From positions 26,740,029 to 26,804,028 of the forward strand of contig CP154955.1 in assembly GCA_039621445.1 (NCBI GenBank): a stretch of 64,000 bases of DNA, given 5' to 3'. A program made the position numbers and the translations under genes. This stretch comes from Euglena gracilis (taxonomy: Eukaryota; Euglenida; Euglenophyceae; Euglenales). Under the pieces are notes generated by a model. The model had not been told where the DNA came from and made no database searches. It saw only the letters and a list, made by a program, of their open reading frames with translations. Positions 34,910 to 46,384 of the stretch are shown here, one piece after another (the first letter of the stretch is position 1; each line of letters begins with the position of its first letter).

Positions 34910-37900
34910 ATCCGGATAACCCGGGTGATGGGCGCTTGGCAGATGGGGCACGGGGGCGAGGGGCCCAGTGCGAGGCGACTGCAGTCGTGATAGGGGACAT
35001 TTTTAAAAAAATCAAACAGTTGACAGGAAGGGCAATGAGACAGGGGGCATACACCCACGGCACAGACCGGCCTTACCCATCGCATGGGGTTTGGGGTGGG
35101 GACCGGAGGGGCCTCAGCGGAGCATGCTCCACGTACTCCCTCAGGCAAGTCAGGCAGAACAAAGCGTGCCCACAATCCACGATGGCTGCAGTCCTGCAGA
35201 GGGTGTGTGTATCTATACAATAATAGATTTTATATGTGTGTAGCATGTGTACATATGATATAATATATGTACATTGTATCTGATACTTGCGACAAATAAT
35301 ACAAGAATAGTAATTACATACACATACATAAACATAAAATAGTGTAATACATAAAGACAACAGTGAGTTTTTTGCAGCGCATGTTCTGTAAATAAAAATT
35401 GATGTCTCCAAAGGCCACAATAAAGGTGTCCCACAATGACGCCCCGTAACATCCACGCAGCCAGACTAAAACCCCCCCACCTGGCCGGCTTACAGCTGGA
35501 CCCAAAGCCTGGCAGAAAAAGCCAAATCCAGTTGGAATTCTTCAGCTAAAAATTTGAGGCGAAATCCCCAAATAACCTTCAAAGAACATCATTTTTGGCC
35601 ATTTTGAAACCTATTTCAAAATTTTTCGCGGTTTGCGCCAATAATTTTTCGCTTCAGCCCGGCCAGGGGGGGCAAACAAAGGAACTGCATTTGCATTTGG
35701 AATCGGGATATTTCCGGACAAAATGATGTGTTTGGCATACAATAACGAAAATTTTTTTCACATGCGCGTGCAAGCATTGGAAAATTGAAACTGAATTTTA
35801 CACCTTGGTGAAGGAACTTCATTTGGGATGTGGGACATTTTTTTTGAAAGGAGATACGTTCTTCTCATTTTATGTTTCACCCTGTCCCAAACCGCAGTTG
35901 AATCCCAAAATTGGTTTGGATGCACAGGCCACGACAACTGTGACTGCCATTTTCTTTCGGAACATCACTTTTGTCTCCATTCACATTTGAAAACATTGAA
36001 CGCTCACACTTGCATTGCTGTTTGAATCCTTCTGATGCAAAAGCATTGGAGTTGCTTGATTGCATCCCTGGCCTCCAGAAGGGGGTTGCATTACCCGAAG
36101 AATGAATTAGATTGGAAACAAATACAGCCAAACCTAATTCATTTGACGCCAACTCCATTGAAAATTGTTTCTTTGGTTGTGTATCTGTTGAGTCCATGTG
36201 CGAGACTGCAGGCCCAAAATGCATCAAAATTTTTCTTTGATACAGCACCAAGGGAAGCTCCACCAAATTGGTTCCTGGGGAATTGCTCCAGAACTTTATG
36301 TGGGGGAGGTTGGAGTTCGTTTTGGGAAGAGGTGCACAGGGCAGGTGAGGGGGTGACAGAAAGCCCAGATGGCCACTGATTGAAGCATCAGCCCTGGTCA
36401 GCACGCACTGACACATTAACGCTTGCGGAAAAACACAAAAACAACACTTCCAATGAGTACACCCCCCTTTCAATGTGCGGACGCTTCCCAAGTGATAGAG
36501 AGGCAGGATACTGCAAAATAATACTCATATCGCACGATGATGTGGACTGCACAAAAGTCATGAAAATTCTATGGAAATTTTTTATAAGTGTGGTTGCCTG
36601 ACATCGGCACAAAACAGTGGTGCCCCAATGGAAACGTACATTCCTGTGGCTCATTTCAACACTGGGTCGAGGTGGGTTTGAGGATCGGTCAATGATGAAC
36701 GTCACACAGGCAGGACCACAACCACAGCCACAGCTCCAGCCCACAATGGCAAACGCTTCTGATGGTTGGAACCCAGTTCAACAGCGGACTGTGGGGTGGT
36801 GTAGACATGGAGTGAATGCTAAATGGCATGGTCAAAGCGAGACTTGTCCAAGTCCACTTCACCCCAAATGGACTTGGCCAAGTCCAGTTCAACCAAAATG
36901 AACTTGGCCAAATACACTTCACCCCAAATGGACTTGTACAAGTCCAATTTTCTCCTAAAAGGACTTGGCCAAATCCACTTCACCCCAAATGGACTTGGCC
37001 AAGTCCACTTCACCCCAAATGGACTTGGCCAAGTCCACTTCACCCCAAATGGACTTGGCCAAATCCGCTTCACCCCAAAAGCACTTGGCCAAGTCCACTT
37101 CACCCCAAATGGACTTGTCCCAGTCCACTTTACCCCATATGGACTTGGCCAAGTCCACTTTACCCCAATGGCCAAGTCCACTTGAACCCCAAATCGACTT
37201 GGCCAAGTCCATTTCACCCAAATGGACTTGGCCAAATCCACTTCACCCCAAATCCCAAATGGACTTGGCCAAGTCCACTTCACCCCAAAAGGACTTGGCC
37301 AAGTCCACTCCCCCCAAATGGACATCGCCAAGTCCACTTCACCCCAAGTGGACTTGGCCAAGTCCACTTCACCCCAAATGGACTTGGCCAAGTCCACTTG
37401 AACCCCAAATGGACATGGCCAAGTCCACTTCACCCCAAATGGACTTGGCCAAGTCCATTTCACCCAAATGGACTTGGCCAAATCCACTTCACCCCAAATG
37501 GCCTTGGCCAAGCCCACTTCACCCCAAATGGACTTGGTCAAGCCCACTTCCCCCCAAATGGACTTGGCCAAATCCACTTGAACCCCAAATGGACTTGGCC
37601 AACTCCACTTCACCCCAAATGGACTTGGCCAATTCCACTTCACCCCAAATGGACTTGGTCAAGTCCACTTCACCCCAAATGGACTTGGCCAAGCCCACTT
37701 CACCCCAAATGGACTTGGCCAAGTCCACTTCACCCCAAATGGACTTGGCCAAGTCCACTTCACCCCAAGTGGACTTGGCCAAGTCCACTTCACCCCAAAT
37801 GGACTTGGTCAAGCCCACTTCCCCCCAAATGGACTTGGCCAAATCCACTTCACCCCAAATGGTCTTGGCCAAATCCACTTCACCCCAAATGGACTTGGTC

Positions 37901-40900
37901 AAGCCCACTTCCCCCCAAGTGGACTTGGCCAAGTCCACTTGAACCCCAAATGGACTTGGCCAAGTCCACTTCCCCCCAAATGGACTTGGCCAAGTCCACT
38001 TCACCCCAAATGGACTTGGCCAAATCCACTTCACCCCAAATGGACTTGGTCAAGTCCACTTGAACCCCAAATGGACTTGGCCAAGTCCACTTCACCCCAA
38101 ATGGACTTGGCCAAGTCCACTTGAACCCCAAATGGACTTGGCCAAGTCCACTTCACCCCAAATGGAATTGGCCAAGTCCACTTCACCCCAAATGGACTTG
38201 GCCAAGCCCACTTCACCCCAAATGGACTTGGCCAAGTCCACTTCACCCCAAATGGACTTGGCAAAGTCCACTTCACCCCAAATGGACTTGGCCTAGTCCA
38301 CTTCACCCCAAATGGACTTGGCCAAGTCCACTTCCCCCCAAATGGACTTGGCCAAGTCCACTTCACCCCAAATGGACTTGGCCAAGCCCACTTCACCCCA
38401 AGTGGACTTGGCCAATTCCACTTCACCCCAAATGGACTTGGCCAAGCCCACTTCCCCCCAAGTGGACTTGGCCAAGTCAACTTGAACCCCAAATGGACTT
38501 GGCCAAGTCCACTTCCCCCCAAATGGACTTGGCCAATTCCACTTCACCCCAAATGGACTTGTTCAAGTCCACTTCACCCCAAATAGACTTGGCCAAGCCC
38601 ACTTCACCCCAAATGGACTTGGCCAAGTCCACTTGAACCCCAAATGGACATGGCCAAGTCCACTTCACCCCAAATGGACTTGGTCAAGCCCACTTCCCCC
38701 CAAGTGGACTTGGGGAAGTCCACTTCACCCCAAATGGACTTGGCCAAATCCACTTCCCCCCAAATGGACTTGGCCAAGTCCAGTTCACCCCAAATGGACT
38801 TGGCCAATTCCACTTCACCCCAAATGGACTTGGTCAAGTCCACTTCACCCCAAATGGACTTGGCCAAGCCCACTTCACCCCAAATGGACTTGGCCAAGTC
38901 CACTTGAACCCCAAATGGACATGGCCAAGTCCACTTCTCCCCAAATGGGCTTGGCTAAGTCCACTTCACCCCAAATGGACTTGGCCAAATCCACTTCACC
39001 CCAAATGGACATGGCCAAGTCCACTTCACCCCAAATGGACTTGGCCAAGTCCACTTCACCCCAAATGGACATTGCCAAGTCCAGTTCAAAAATAAAGCAG
39101 GTGCTTGAAACTGGCAGGTGACTTTTTTCCCGCTGCTTTTAGTTTCGCAGGTTCAAGGTTGGATTTAGTGATGACGCAATCAAGGGAGCGTGCACCAAAA
39201 AAACCGCGAAGTTAATCCTTCACGTGGGTGAGGGATTTGAGATCGACGAAGTATGCCTCAACCAACAAATTGAAGCAGAAATCAGGAGAAGACTGAAACT
39301 TTTCAACAAGAGGAACATCAAGGAAGAGCAATTTTCCTCTCATAATGCACAACCACAGAAAGAACAGAGGAACACCCCGCGAAGATGGAGACCGGTGAAA
39401 CAACGCCATGGACCACCACCAAGAGGAAACTCTTGCCCTCGTGATTCTGCCACCACAAGGTCCTCCACCGGATTATGTTCAACGTGGAGTGTACCATGGG
39501 CGTCGGGGCAAGTTGCAGGGACGGACTGCCTTTGCCTGGTGCAGAATGGACCATGTTTTCAGAGACCGCCTCAGGGACCACCTTTCCAAGGCCCACGGTT
39601 CTAAGGACCACCTTTCCAGGGGCGACAGTTCCAAAGACCGCCTTCCCGTATGCCAGTCCGAGAATTGTTGGACGCGTACACTCCCCCTTCTCCCTTTCCC
39701 TTTCCCTTGTTGCATATGTACTCAGATTGTCTTCGACCCTGAGGCTTCCCTTTTCCTCCAAGCAACAAAACGATGCTCAATCAGCCACGGGACAGTCCTT
39801 GTTCCTCATGCTGCCTGGGATGTGTTTGCTAGCATCCTAAGCATCTAACTATCGTACCCAGAGCTGCGCATGACACTTGGCTCAAAAAAAGGGGAAAAAA
39901 ACTGTATGTATTTTAAACTGTATGTATTTTTATCATAAATTTACATAATCTCTGTGTATCCATGATATCTATGCCATCAAATAACTTATGAAAAAAAAGT
40001 TTCCAAATTGTCTATTGCGTATCATATTATCATATGTCATAACATATTTTTCAGAATTAACAATAATACGAGGTTTCTCTTTTTTTTCCAGAATAAACAC
40101 TTGTATAGGATATATATTTTATGTGACTTGGTACATGTGATAAAAATCGAAAAATATGATACTAGAATTAGACATTAAACGTGGAAATTTTAACAAAAAA
40201 CGAAATGATTCATCTGTAAAATTATTATTTCTACCAATTCAAAAATGTAAGACTGAAAATATATTTGAATCCCTCATCTGTAAAAATTAGTAGTCCCACC
40301 CACAACCTAGATATTTTAAACCCATCCATACTTTTAATCCTTCATGTGCAAATTTAGTATTTTTACCACATTTCAGATATTTTAATTTCGTCAAATGTTT
40401 TCACATTTCATCCGTAATATTAATCAGAATTATCCGTACAATCAAAATACTCCAAATCAAATCATTAAACCCCCTCCCTAATTGAAGGGCGGGTGCACTT
40501 ATAGCGAGCGGACTGCCACCTCTGGCGGCGGGAGGTGCGCTTCTATTTGGATGCTTATTGCCCAATTTTTGCTGATTTCCTAAAAAAAAACTTTTATCAA
40601 AATGGGGATGGGGGGGTGCACTTGTGGTGGACCGCCACCTTCAATGGCGGGGGGTGCGCTTTTATTTGGACCCTGCGCTTGTAGCGGCCCCGCGCTTCTA
40701 TTAGGGGGGGGGGGTTAATTCTATCACCAGAATTCAAATATTTCAATCTATGTAATTTCTTTAGTGAATTATCTGTTATACTCTGATTAACAAAACAATT
40801 TAAACACATTAAATTTTCCAATTGTGAGGTAGATTCATCTGATATAAGAAAACTGCATCCATTATTTAACGTGATTTTTTAACTTACATATCATTTGTTA

Positions 40901-43900
40901 CCGCATATTTGTACTCGCCCCCCCCCCGCCCGGGCAATTGTCACGCGACAAATTGGGCAGCATGGAGGGGGGTGACAATTTCCCGGGGTGACAATTTGGC
41001 CGGCACAGAGGGGGGGTGACAATTGCCCGGGGGCGTCAATTGCCCACCCATGTAAGCCACATTAAAACCAAATGACCAAGAACACATCTGAAACACAAAT
41101 GAACGCGCAAAAATGCACCTATGGTTGTGATATTGTGCAGAGCATTTGGTATGCGAAAATTCTCAGCACGCTGTAGCGAAATAGAAGACCAATCGAGTCG
41201 TGTCGGCGAAATGAAAGGTCAGACATCTTCTGTGGTGGAGGGTGACAAATTGGGCAGCACGGAGGGGGTGACAATTTCTCGGGGTAACAATTGGCCAGCA
41301 CAGACAGGGGTGACAAGTGCCCGGGGTGACAAAATTGGCCAGCACAGCCAGGGGTGACAATTGCCCGGGGGCGTCACTTGCGCGAGGGGGGGGGGGGCAA
41401 AACAATTTAAACATTTAAATTTCTTCAGAACAACGTGAAAGAATCTGATATGCTATGATTCTTTCCACAATCTAAATTCTCCAAATTGGACAATTGTTCT
41501 TATTGAACTGTCGGCATTATTAAGCTCGCAATATTAATAAACTAATTCGGTTGGAATTTTTAAATGATAAATTCATAAAGTTTCTATTGAGCCTACAATC
41601 AAGCACTTTAATGATTCATTTGCAAAATTCCCATTAAAATCCACATTCTAACCATAATAAACCTGTTAATGTTTTTTAACGACTCATCCGTAAAATTCTT
41701 TTTTGACCACATTTTGAATACCTTGAATGTTTCAACAATAATAATAACTTATCCGTGAATTCACTTGTCATTTCTAATGGTGTAATATGACTTAATTCAT
41801 TACTTCCACACTGTGAACATATCAGATTTGATTTGTTAACTTCATTGTTAACTCCAATTGTAGATCTATGGTAATGGTTTCAAGAGTATCAAAATGAACA
41901 TTATCTATTGATCCATAATACCATATAACAATTTCAAATGTTTCTCTTCGAATTTTTTCTCAATCTTTAATAAAAACCAATTATTTTTTAACCGAAAAAA
42001 AATCATTAATCTCATATATCTATCATTTCTTAAACCATGTGTGTTTCTCCAATATCATTTCTTCATCTTTTTTCCATTGTTTCTAACAATGCAGCTGTTT
42101 TCTTGACATTTACGTTCAATGCTTTTATCCACCAATATACACAGATAATATTTTTACCAATAACTTACTCCTTTTTCTTATACATTCCTCAATACCATAT
42201 ACATAATTCATTTCACATATTCCTAAACTAACAACATCCTCAATTTTGGATGAAATAGCTGGATGTGAATATTGATTTAAATGATCCCTTGATGAATTAT
42301 GTATATTTCTGATTTACAATTCATAAGAATTAAATTGGAACATATTCCCTCCATTTCGTTATGTGCATTCTCTTTTTATACAAATAAATGTCCTTGATTC
42401 ACGCGTTAACACAGACAAGGCATAGATGGTGGCAATAGATACATGACAATTTGTTGTTTTCACTATTGCAGATGTAATATTAAAAAAAAAATCAATTTCT
42501 AATAATAATAAACTGGTTTCACCGCAATAATCTGTGACGATATGTTTAAAATTAACCAACAGCGACCTGGAGAGGAGTCCTCACTTGCGCATCCCACAGC
42601 ACCAACTCACCTTTTGGGTTCGTGTTGTCCACTCAAAGATGTTTTTTTTTACAAACTCTCCTTGCCAACGGTTCTTGGCATCAGACATTGGCGGCTTTCT
42701 TTAAGCAACCATCACCTCAGGCACCATGGTTGAGTGGATATCAAAAGAAAACGCTTTTGCCGCATAAAACTGTAGTAAAATAAAAGTAAAATATTTACTG
42801 GATGTTTTGGAAAGGATTCGCTCACAGATCCCCGGGGGGTGGGAAGCTGCGGGCACTCTTAGGCAAAAGCAAGTTTTCAGGTGCCTTTGGAGCAATATAC
42901 GCAGTGTTGGATTGTATTTAAAAACTGGGATTTATGAAACATCTTTGACGAGTCCAGCTTCAAGCTGGATTGCTTTTCTGCAGCAAAATCAGATGATTGC
43001 AACCAAGACAAGTGCTTCAAATTCGCAGATGACTTTTTCCCGCTGCTTTTAATTCCGCAGGTTCAAATTGGATTTTTGTGATGACGCAACCAAGGGAGCG
43101 TGCACCAAAAAAAACCGGCGAAGTTAATCCTTCAGATGACGTGGGTGAGGGATTTGAGTCATTGTAGGTGATGGATTTCAACCATTTATTTCACATTCAT
43201 TTTTCACAATGTTTGAAGGATTTCATGTTTGATGTCTGATGTCTTGTGTCATGATTGATTGCCATGATTGCAGTGATGATGATGGTGTCTGGTTGTCTGT
43301 TTGTGGTTCCTTTTCCTGCAGGTCCCACGGATAAGTTCGTCCAAAAGATCAAGAGAACCATGGGTGAACAAGTTGCAAAAGATTACATCGAGTCAGTCAT
43401 TAAGAAACAGCAAGGTAAAAGGAACAAGAGGACCCGCCCTTGGCTGGTATGGTCATCACATAAAAAGCAAGCTGTCGTCGAAGGACTGAAGAAGAGTGGC
43501 TACCTGTCGCCACCTGCAGGTGTTCAGCCCCTTCTATTCCACCATACGGCTCCTTTTTTGCAGACCCATTTGGGTGGTGGCCCTGGACCTTCCTCCCCCC
43601 AGGAGGGGGGGTTGCCCCCCTGGAGGAAAAAAAACTGGTGCGGAAGCGCCATATATTTTTTGAGGGGCTTCAAAGAATACCCAAATTGCATTTTAAGTTG
43701 ACTTTTTTTCACCAAATTGACAAAACAGATAATAAAACATTAATATGCCAGTGAGAAGCACCGGGGAAGAGTGAATATTTTTTTTCTACGGGGTCCCCCC
43801 TTCTGGACCCCCCTCCCCTGTCGGACCCCCCCCACCCTCCATACAAAAAACAACGCTCACTTTATACCCTGTGTGGGGAGACATCCTGGCTGGGAACTGC

Positions 43901-45965
43901 TGGCTGGAAAAAAAGCTGCTGGGTGCCCCCCCTTCCCGGAGCCAGAGGGGAAGGGTCCCTTCCAGTTTAAGAAATCCCCTGCTCCATAAATCATTTGAAA
44001 TGGCATGGGGTTTGGAACTATCAGGGGTGACGTCGGATTCCCATCTCCAGCTGAACAGTTCGTTTTGATTTGCTATTCAGATTAGCGGAAAACAATATGG
44101 TGTCGATGAGGTTCGAATAAACCTTTTTGAAAAGTGAAAGCGATTTGCGTGGAACGAGTTAAAGCAACCTTTCCTTGGAGGCTGCTGTGAAGAGAAAAGA
44201 AAACTCGAATAAAAAGTTGGCCAAAACTGTCAACCACGACCTGCAAATACCTTCCCTGGCTTCCTGTTGCTGGACTGGATTCATCGATGTGCCAAATACA
44301 AGGTTCTGGAATACAAGTTTTACCCACCCCGGGGTCATCTCCACTCTTCTAATCAGCCAGTCACCCCCCTCCCGGGGTTGCCACTCTGGAATCCAAGGGA
44401 AAATTGACCACAGACGTGGAAATTTTTCACTGCCTTCGGTGCTGGGTCACTTTAGTGGTTTTTAGCCTCCCCTCCTCCCCGGGGGGAGGGAATTCAGGCA
44501 CCAGTCAGTCACTCTGAAAACCCCCCGCACCCCCCCCCCACTGCCCACCTACACACCTCTCCACTCATCCACCCCCACCCACCCACCGACCTACCGACCC
44601 ACCCACACACTGGTTCCAGAACATACAGTCACTTTGCGGGTCTGCGAGTGTGTGTTTGACTGGTCTTTCACAAACAAAGCACATCCTTTCAAATGAAAAT
44701 TGTTCACATTGAAAATTTTTTTTGCAAAAATGCATTAGGTTTTTGGGACTGCTCCAGAGTTCCTTGATGTTCACAACCCCAGCACCGACTTGACCCAAGG
44801 GTATGGGGGGGGGGGGGGCACCTCCGGCGCATCATGCAGATCTCACACGAGGGATCCTCCACAAAGTCCGGGGGGCCACCGGCCGGGAAGGTGACGCCGT
44901 TGATGGTTTGCACAGCCCCTGCAGAGGTGTGGACCAGAACCGTTCTGGCCTCTCTGACCAAGCAGGGTGTGTGGGCCCAGAAGATCGTCTGGCTGTCTGG
45001 CAAATGAGACACAGTAGTGCATGCAGTGCAACGGGGGGTGCCACTGTGTCACGGAAGCAAACGCATGCCAGTGGGCCCCAGAGTCGCAGGGGAGGGTGAA
45101 GGGGCTGCAGGAAGAGGAGTCGCAGGCTGCTGCACCGCCGGAGGGGCAGCGGGCGGAGCCTGTGGGGGGGAAGGGGAAGAGGAGGGAAGACATGGTCCAA
45201 AGAGAGTGTTTGTTCCATCCTGGCCTGTCGCACCGCTGTCCATCAGTTGAGCGTCAGCATTCATTTGCTGCACTGGGGGGGGGGTCAGTATTTTAGTTTG
45301 TCGCGTTTTTTTTGCAGTTTTATATTTGGGCAGGAGCTGAGCTTCTTCTGGTAAATGGGCTCATGGTGATTTTGCGTTTATTTATGAACATTTCACTGGG
45401 AAAAAGAGGTATGCTTTTGTTAACTGTTTCTTTGGAACATGTTGGCCACCCCAGTGCAGTATGGTGGTGGTGCAGGCAACCCTGGAGGGAAAGCATCCAG
45501 CGTCCCCGAACGTGACGCAAAGAAATGAATGGAAGATGAAATAAATGAATAAAGCAAGGCTCTCCATGGAGAGGAACCGCCTTCCCAGAACGAAACGAGG
45601 CACGCCAACGAAAATCGCCCGGGGGCAGAGGCACTGGCACACCGATGGGGACGCCGCCGCGCATTCAGCCAGCGACAGCTCCATCGCCCGCCGCACCTCC
45701 TCGTCCTCCGCGGCGTCCTCGATGGAGCGCTTCATCGCCAGCTGGAGCATCGCTTCGTCATCCCCGCCAGGCTGCCACTGCCGGGGGGCATGGGGAGCCC
45801 TCCTGGGGCCTGGGGGCCAGTGGTGCCCGTTGGTTTGTTCGGGGGACGGACAGCTCCGTGCGACGGATTCCGGGAAGCGAGTCTCCTCCTCAAGCCGGGA
45901 ATGGTGCGCCCGATCACCACCGAAACAGCGGCGGCACCGCAGGAAAAACCGTTGGCCCTTGAGGG
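34910..45965 (-). CDS. UIM and RING-finger protein (E3 ubiquitin ligase-like), copy 1
   Basis: Exons on the minus strand: 45643-45965 (possibly starting at 45771), 45063-45267, 44822-44918, 35104-35193, 34910-34978. The first carries two ubiquitin-interacting-motif cores (DDEAMLQLAMKRSIED and EDEEVRRAMELSLAE), the second a Pro/Ser/Ala linker. The last three assemble a C3HC4 RING: CEIC, then 11 residues, DCGHALFCLTC, then 23 residues, CPIC, ending TRVIRIVL and a stop at 34910. All phases agree (0, 1, 2, 2), and the paralogue at 59.4-63.6 kb has the same ones. The known family role is ubiquitin transfer, with UIMs binding ubiquitin; the substrate is unknown. The intron between the two RING halves is 9.6 kb and contains other coding pieces, so the distal exons could belong to a separate rearranged copy. 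The 45965 acceptor (GAG) is weak and the 5' end is missing. Confidence 0.7.
35194..36847. other. Intron sequence of RING copy 1, nothing recognised
   Basis: An introner-like remnant is visible at about 35460-35660 (GGACCC/CTGGC tracts and GCGGTTTGCGCC). The plus-strand ORFs at 36035-36379 and 36617-36901 have no motif and no supporting splice context. Confidence 0.35.
36848..39086. repeat. Minisatellite of about 75 palindromic 30-bp units
   Basis: Each unit is a perfect 18-bp palindrome, TGGACTTGGCCAAGTCCA, plus a 12-bp spacer CTTCACCCCAAA. Variants have CTTGAACCCC (31-bp units), CATGGCC, TTGGTCAAG or CCCCCC spacers. Because 30 is divisible by three, several frames on both strands stay open for hundreds of codons; the longest, 36816-38063, is an artefact of the array. 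It lies within the 9.6-kb intron of RING copy 1. Confidence 0.95.
39117..39243 (+). repeat. Direct repeat copy A flanking the AT-rich island
   Basis: About 120 bp starting GTGACTTTTTTCCCGCTGC and including an acceptor (TTTCGCAG) and the start of an exon. Matched by copy B at 43028-43158 in the same orientation with a few substitutions and small indels. Confidence 0.75.
39151..39604 (+). CDS. Plus-strand exon, unknown basic protein
   Basis: Acceptor ctgcttttagtttcgcag at 39150, then an open frame FKVGFSDDAIKGACTKK...FEIDEVCLNQQIEAEIRRRLK... that looks coding for about 85 residues: mixed charge, a helical stretch, no low complexity. Beyond about 39400 it becomes Pro-rich with GGACCACCTTTCCA repeats, and the real donor is probably near there. 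The first ~45 nt recur, frameshifted, at 43.07 kb. I do not recognise the protein. It lies opposite to and inside the RING copy 1 intron. Confidence 0.42.
39850..42600 (-). pseudogene. AT-rich island with decayed leucine-rich-repeat coding sequence
   Basis: Base composition drops sharply to AT-rich. The minus strand carries many degenerate ~24-residue repeats: FTDESLKNINRF (near 41.68 kb), LENLDCGKNHSISDSF (near 41.48 kb), LENLMCLNCFVNQSITDNSL then KKLHRLKYLNSGDRI (near 40.75-40.85 kb), and LKYLKCGKNTKFAHEGLK (near 40.35 kb). A CSQCGSNELSHITPLEMTSE stretch lies near 41.80 kb. Stops and frameshifts break every repeat run, so it is a pseudogene. LRRs of the ITDxSLKxLxxLKYL type occur in protist, bacterial and large-DNA-virus proteins. 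The composition contrast suggests acquired DNA, but the donor cannot be told from here. Confidence 0.5.
40915..41400. repeat. GTGACAATTGCCCGGG repeat clusters inside the AT-rich island
   Basis: Two clusters (about 40930-41050 and 41240-41390) of imperfect GGTGACAATTnCCCGGG and GGCCAGCACAGnCAGGGG units, GC-rich and abrupt against the AT-rich background. A further GC-rich pair with GCGGGnGGTGCGCTTnTATTTGGA lies at 40490-40720. They look like later insertions or expansions in the decayed gene. Confidence 0.55.
43028..43158 (+). pseudogene. Direct repeat copy B: frameshifted duplicate of the 39.15-kb exon
   Basis: Aligned with 39117-39243 it keeps the acceptor and the FK-x-x-F-x-DDA-x-KGACTKK reading, then shifts frame through an extra A and G (TKKNRRS then stop) and carries a 5-nt insertion. 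It is therefore a broken exon copy unless the indels are assembly errors in the A-run. Confidence 0.5.
43322..43519 (+). CDS. Plus-strand exon, unknown Lys/Arg-rich protein
   Basis: Acceptor ccttttcctgcag at 43321 and donor CTGCAG|GTGTTC at 43519; 198 nt entering and leaving in phase 1. It encodes PTDKFVQKIKRTMGEQ..., ...KRTRPWLVWSSHKK and ...GLKKSGYLSPPAG, basic and probably helical, with no domain I recognise. It may belong with the 39.15-kb exon on the same strand, but no junction could be confirmed. Confidence 0.5.
44320..44545. mobile_element. CAGTCACT-type element fragment
   Basis: Shares with 6030-6330 the order TCCACTCTTC, CAGTCAC, C/G tract, GCCACTCTGGAATCCAAG, a GCCTTCGGTGCTGGGTCAC hairpin, C/G tract and CAGTCAGTCACT. 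The ends are not defined. Confidence 0.45.
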
Positions 45966-46103
45966 CTCAAAGTTCCTCACCCGAGCTCAATCCGTCTGCA
46001 TCGATGGAATGCCCCCGCGGCCTTGGTCGGGGTCTTTGGGATACGCAGTGGCTTTCGCACCGCCAACAATGTCAGACCAAGTTGAAATGGATTGGTATCA
46101 AAG

Positions 46104-46384
46104 GGGGATGCCTAAAAAGCGGTGCGGCACCGCTAGGGCACCGCTTGACACCGCTTGGCCGGGAACCTTTGTCCAGGTGTTTCCTTTGTGGGAAACATAT
46201 GAAATCACATCTGACAAAATTATTTGATCAACTCGATCAATCACCCTTAAAAAACGGGAATGTATGACAACTTATCGTGCACACCATCAAGAAAAATAAC
46301 GACCTCCCCTAAAAAAGCAAAGTTTGTCATCAAGCGGTGTCAAGCGGTGCCCCAGCGGTGCCGCACCGCTTTTTAGGCATCCCC
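46104..46384. mobile_element. 281-bp element with 54-bp near-perfect inverted repeats
   Basis: Arms at 46104-46157 and 46331-46384, beginning GGGGATGCCTAAAAAGCGG, differ at about one position. Each arm contains three ACCGCT/AGCGGT subrepeats. The centre has no ORF. No clear target duplication is present. The ends differ from the CAGG family, so this is a separate foldback or Mutator-like nonautonomous element. Confidence 0.75.

Noticed and set aside
36816-38063. 415-codon plus-strand ORF (PKWTWPSPLH repeats)
   Set aside because: It is the 30-bp palindromic array read through; equally long frames are open on both strands because the unit length is divisible by three.
44040-44125. Possible tRNA T-arm (GGTTCGAATAAACC)
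   Set aside because: No acceptor, D or anticodon stems can be drawn around it.
45850-45960. FYVE-type zinc finger upstream of the UIMs (RCRRCFGGDRAHH)
   Set aside because: Only one CxxC and an HH pair are present, in the wrong order for FYVE; not enough to call.
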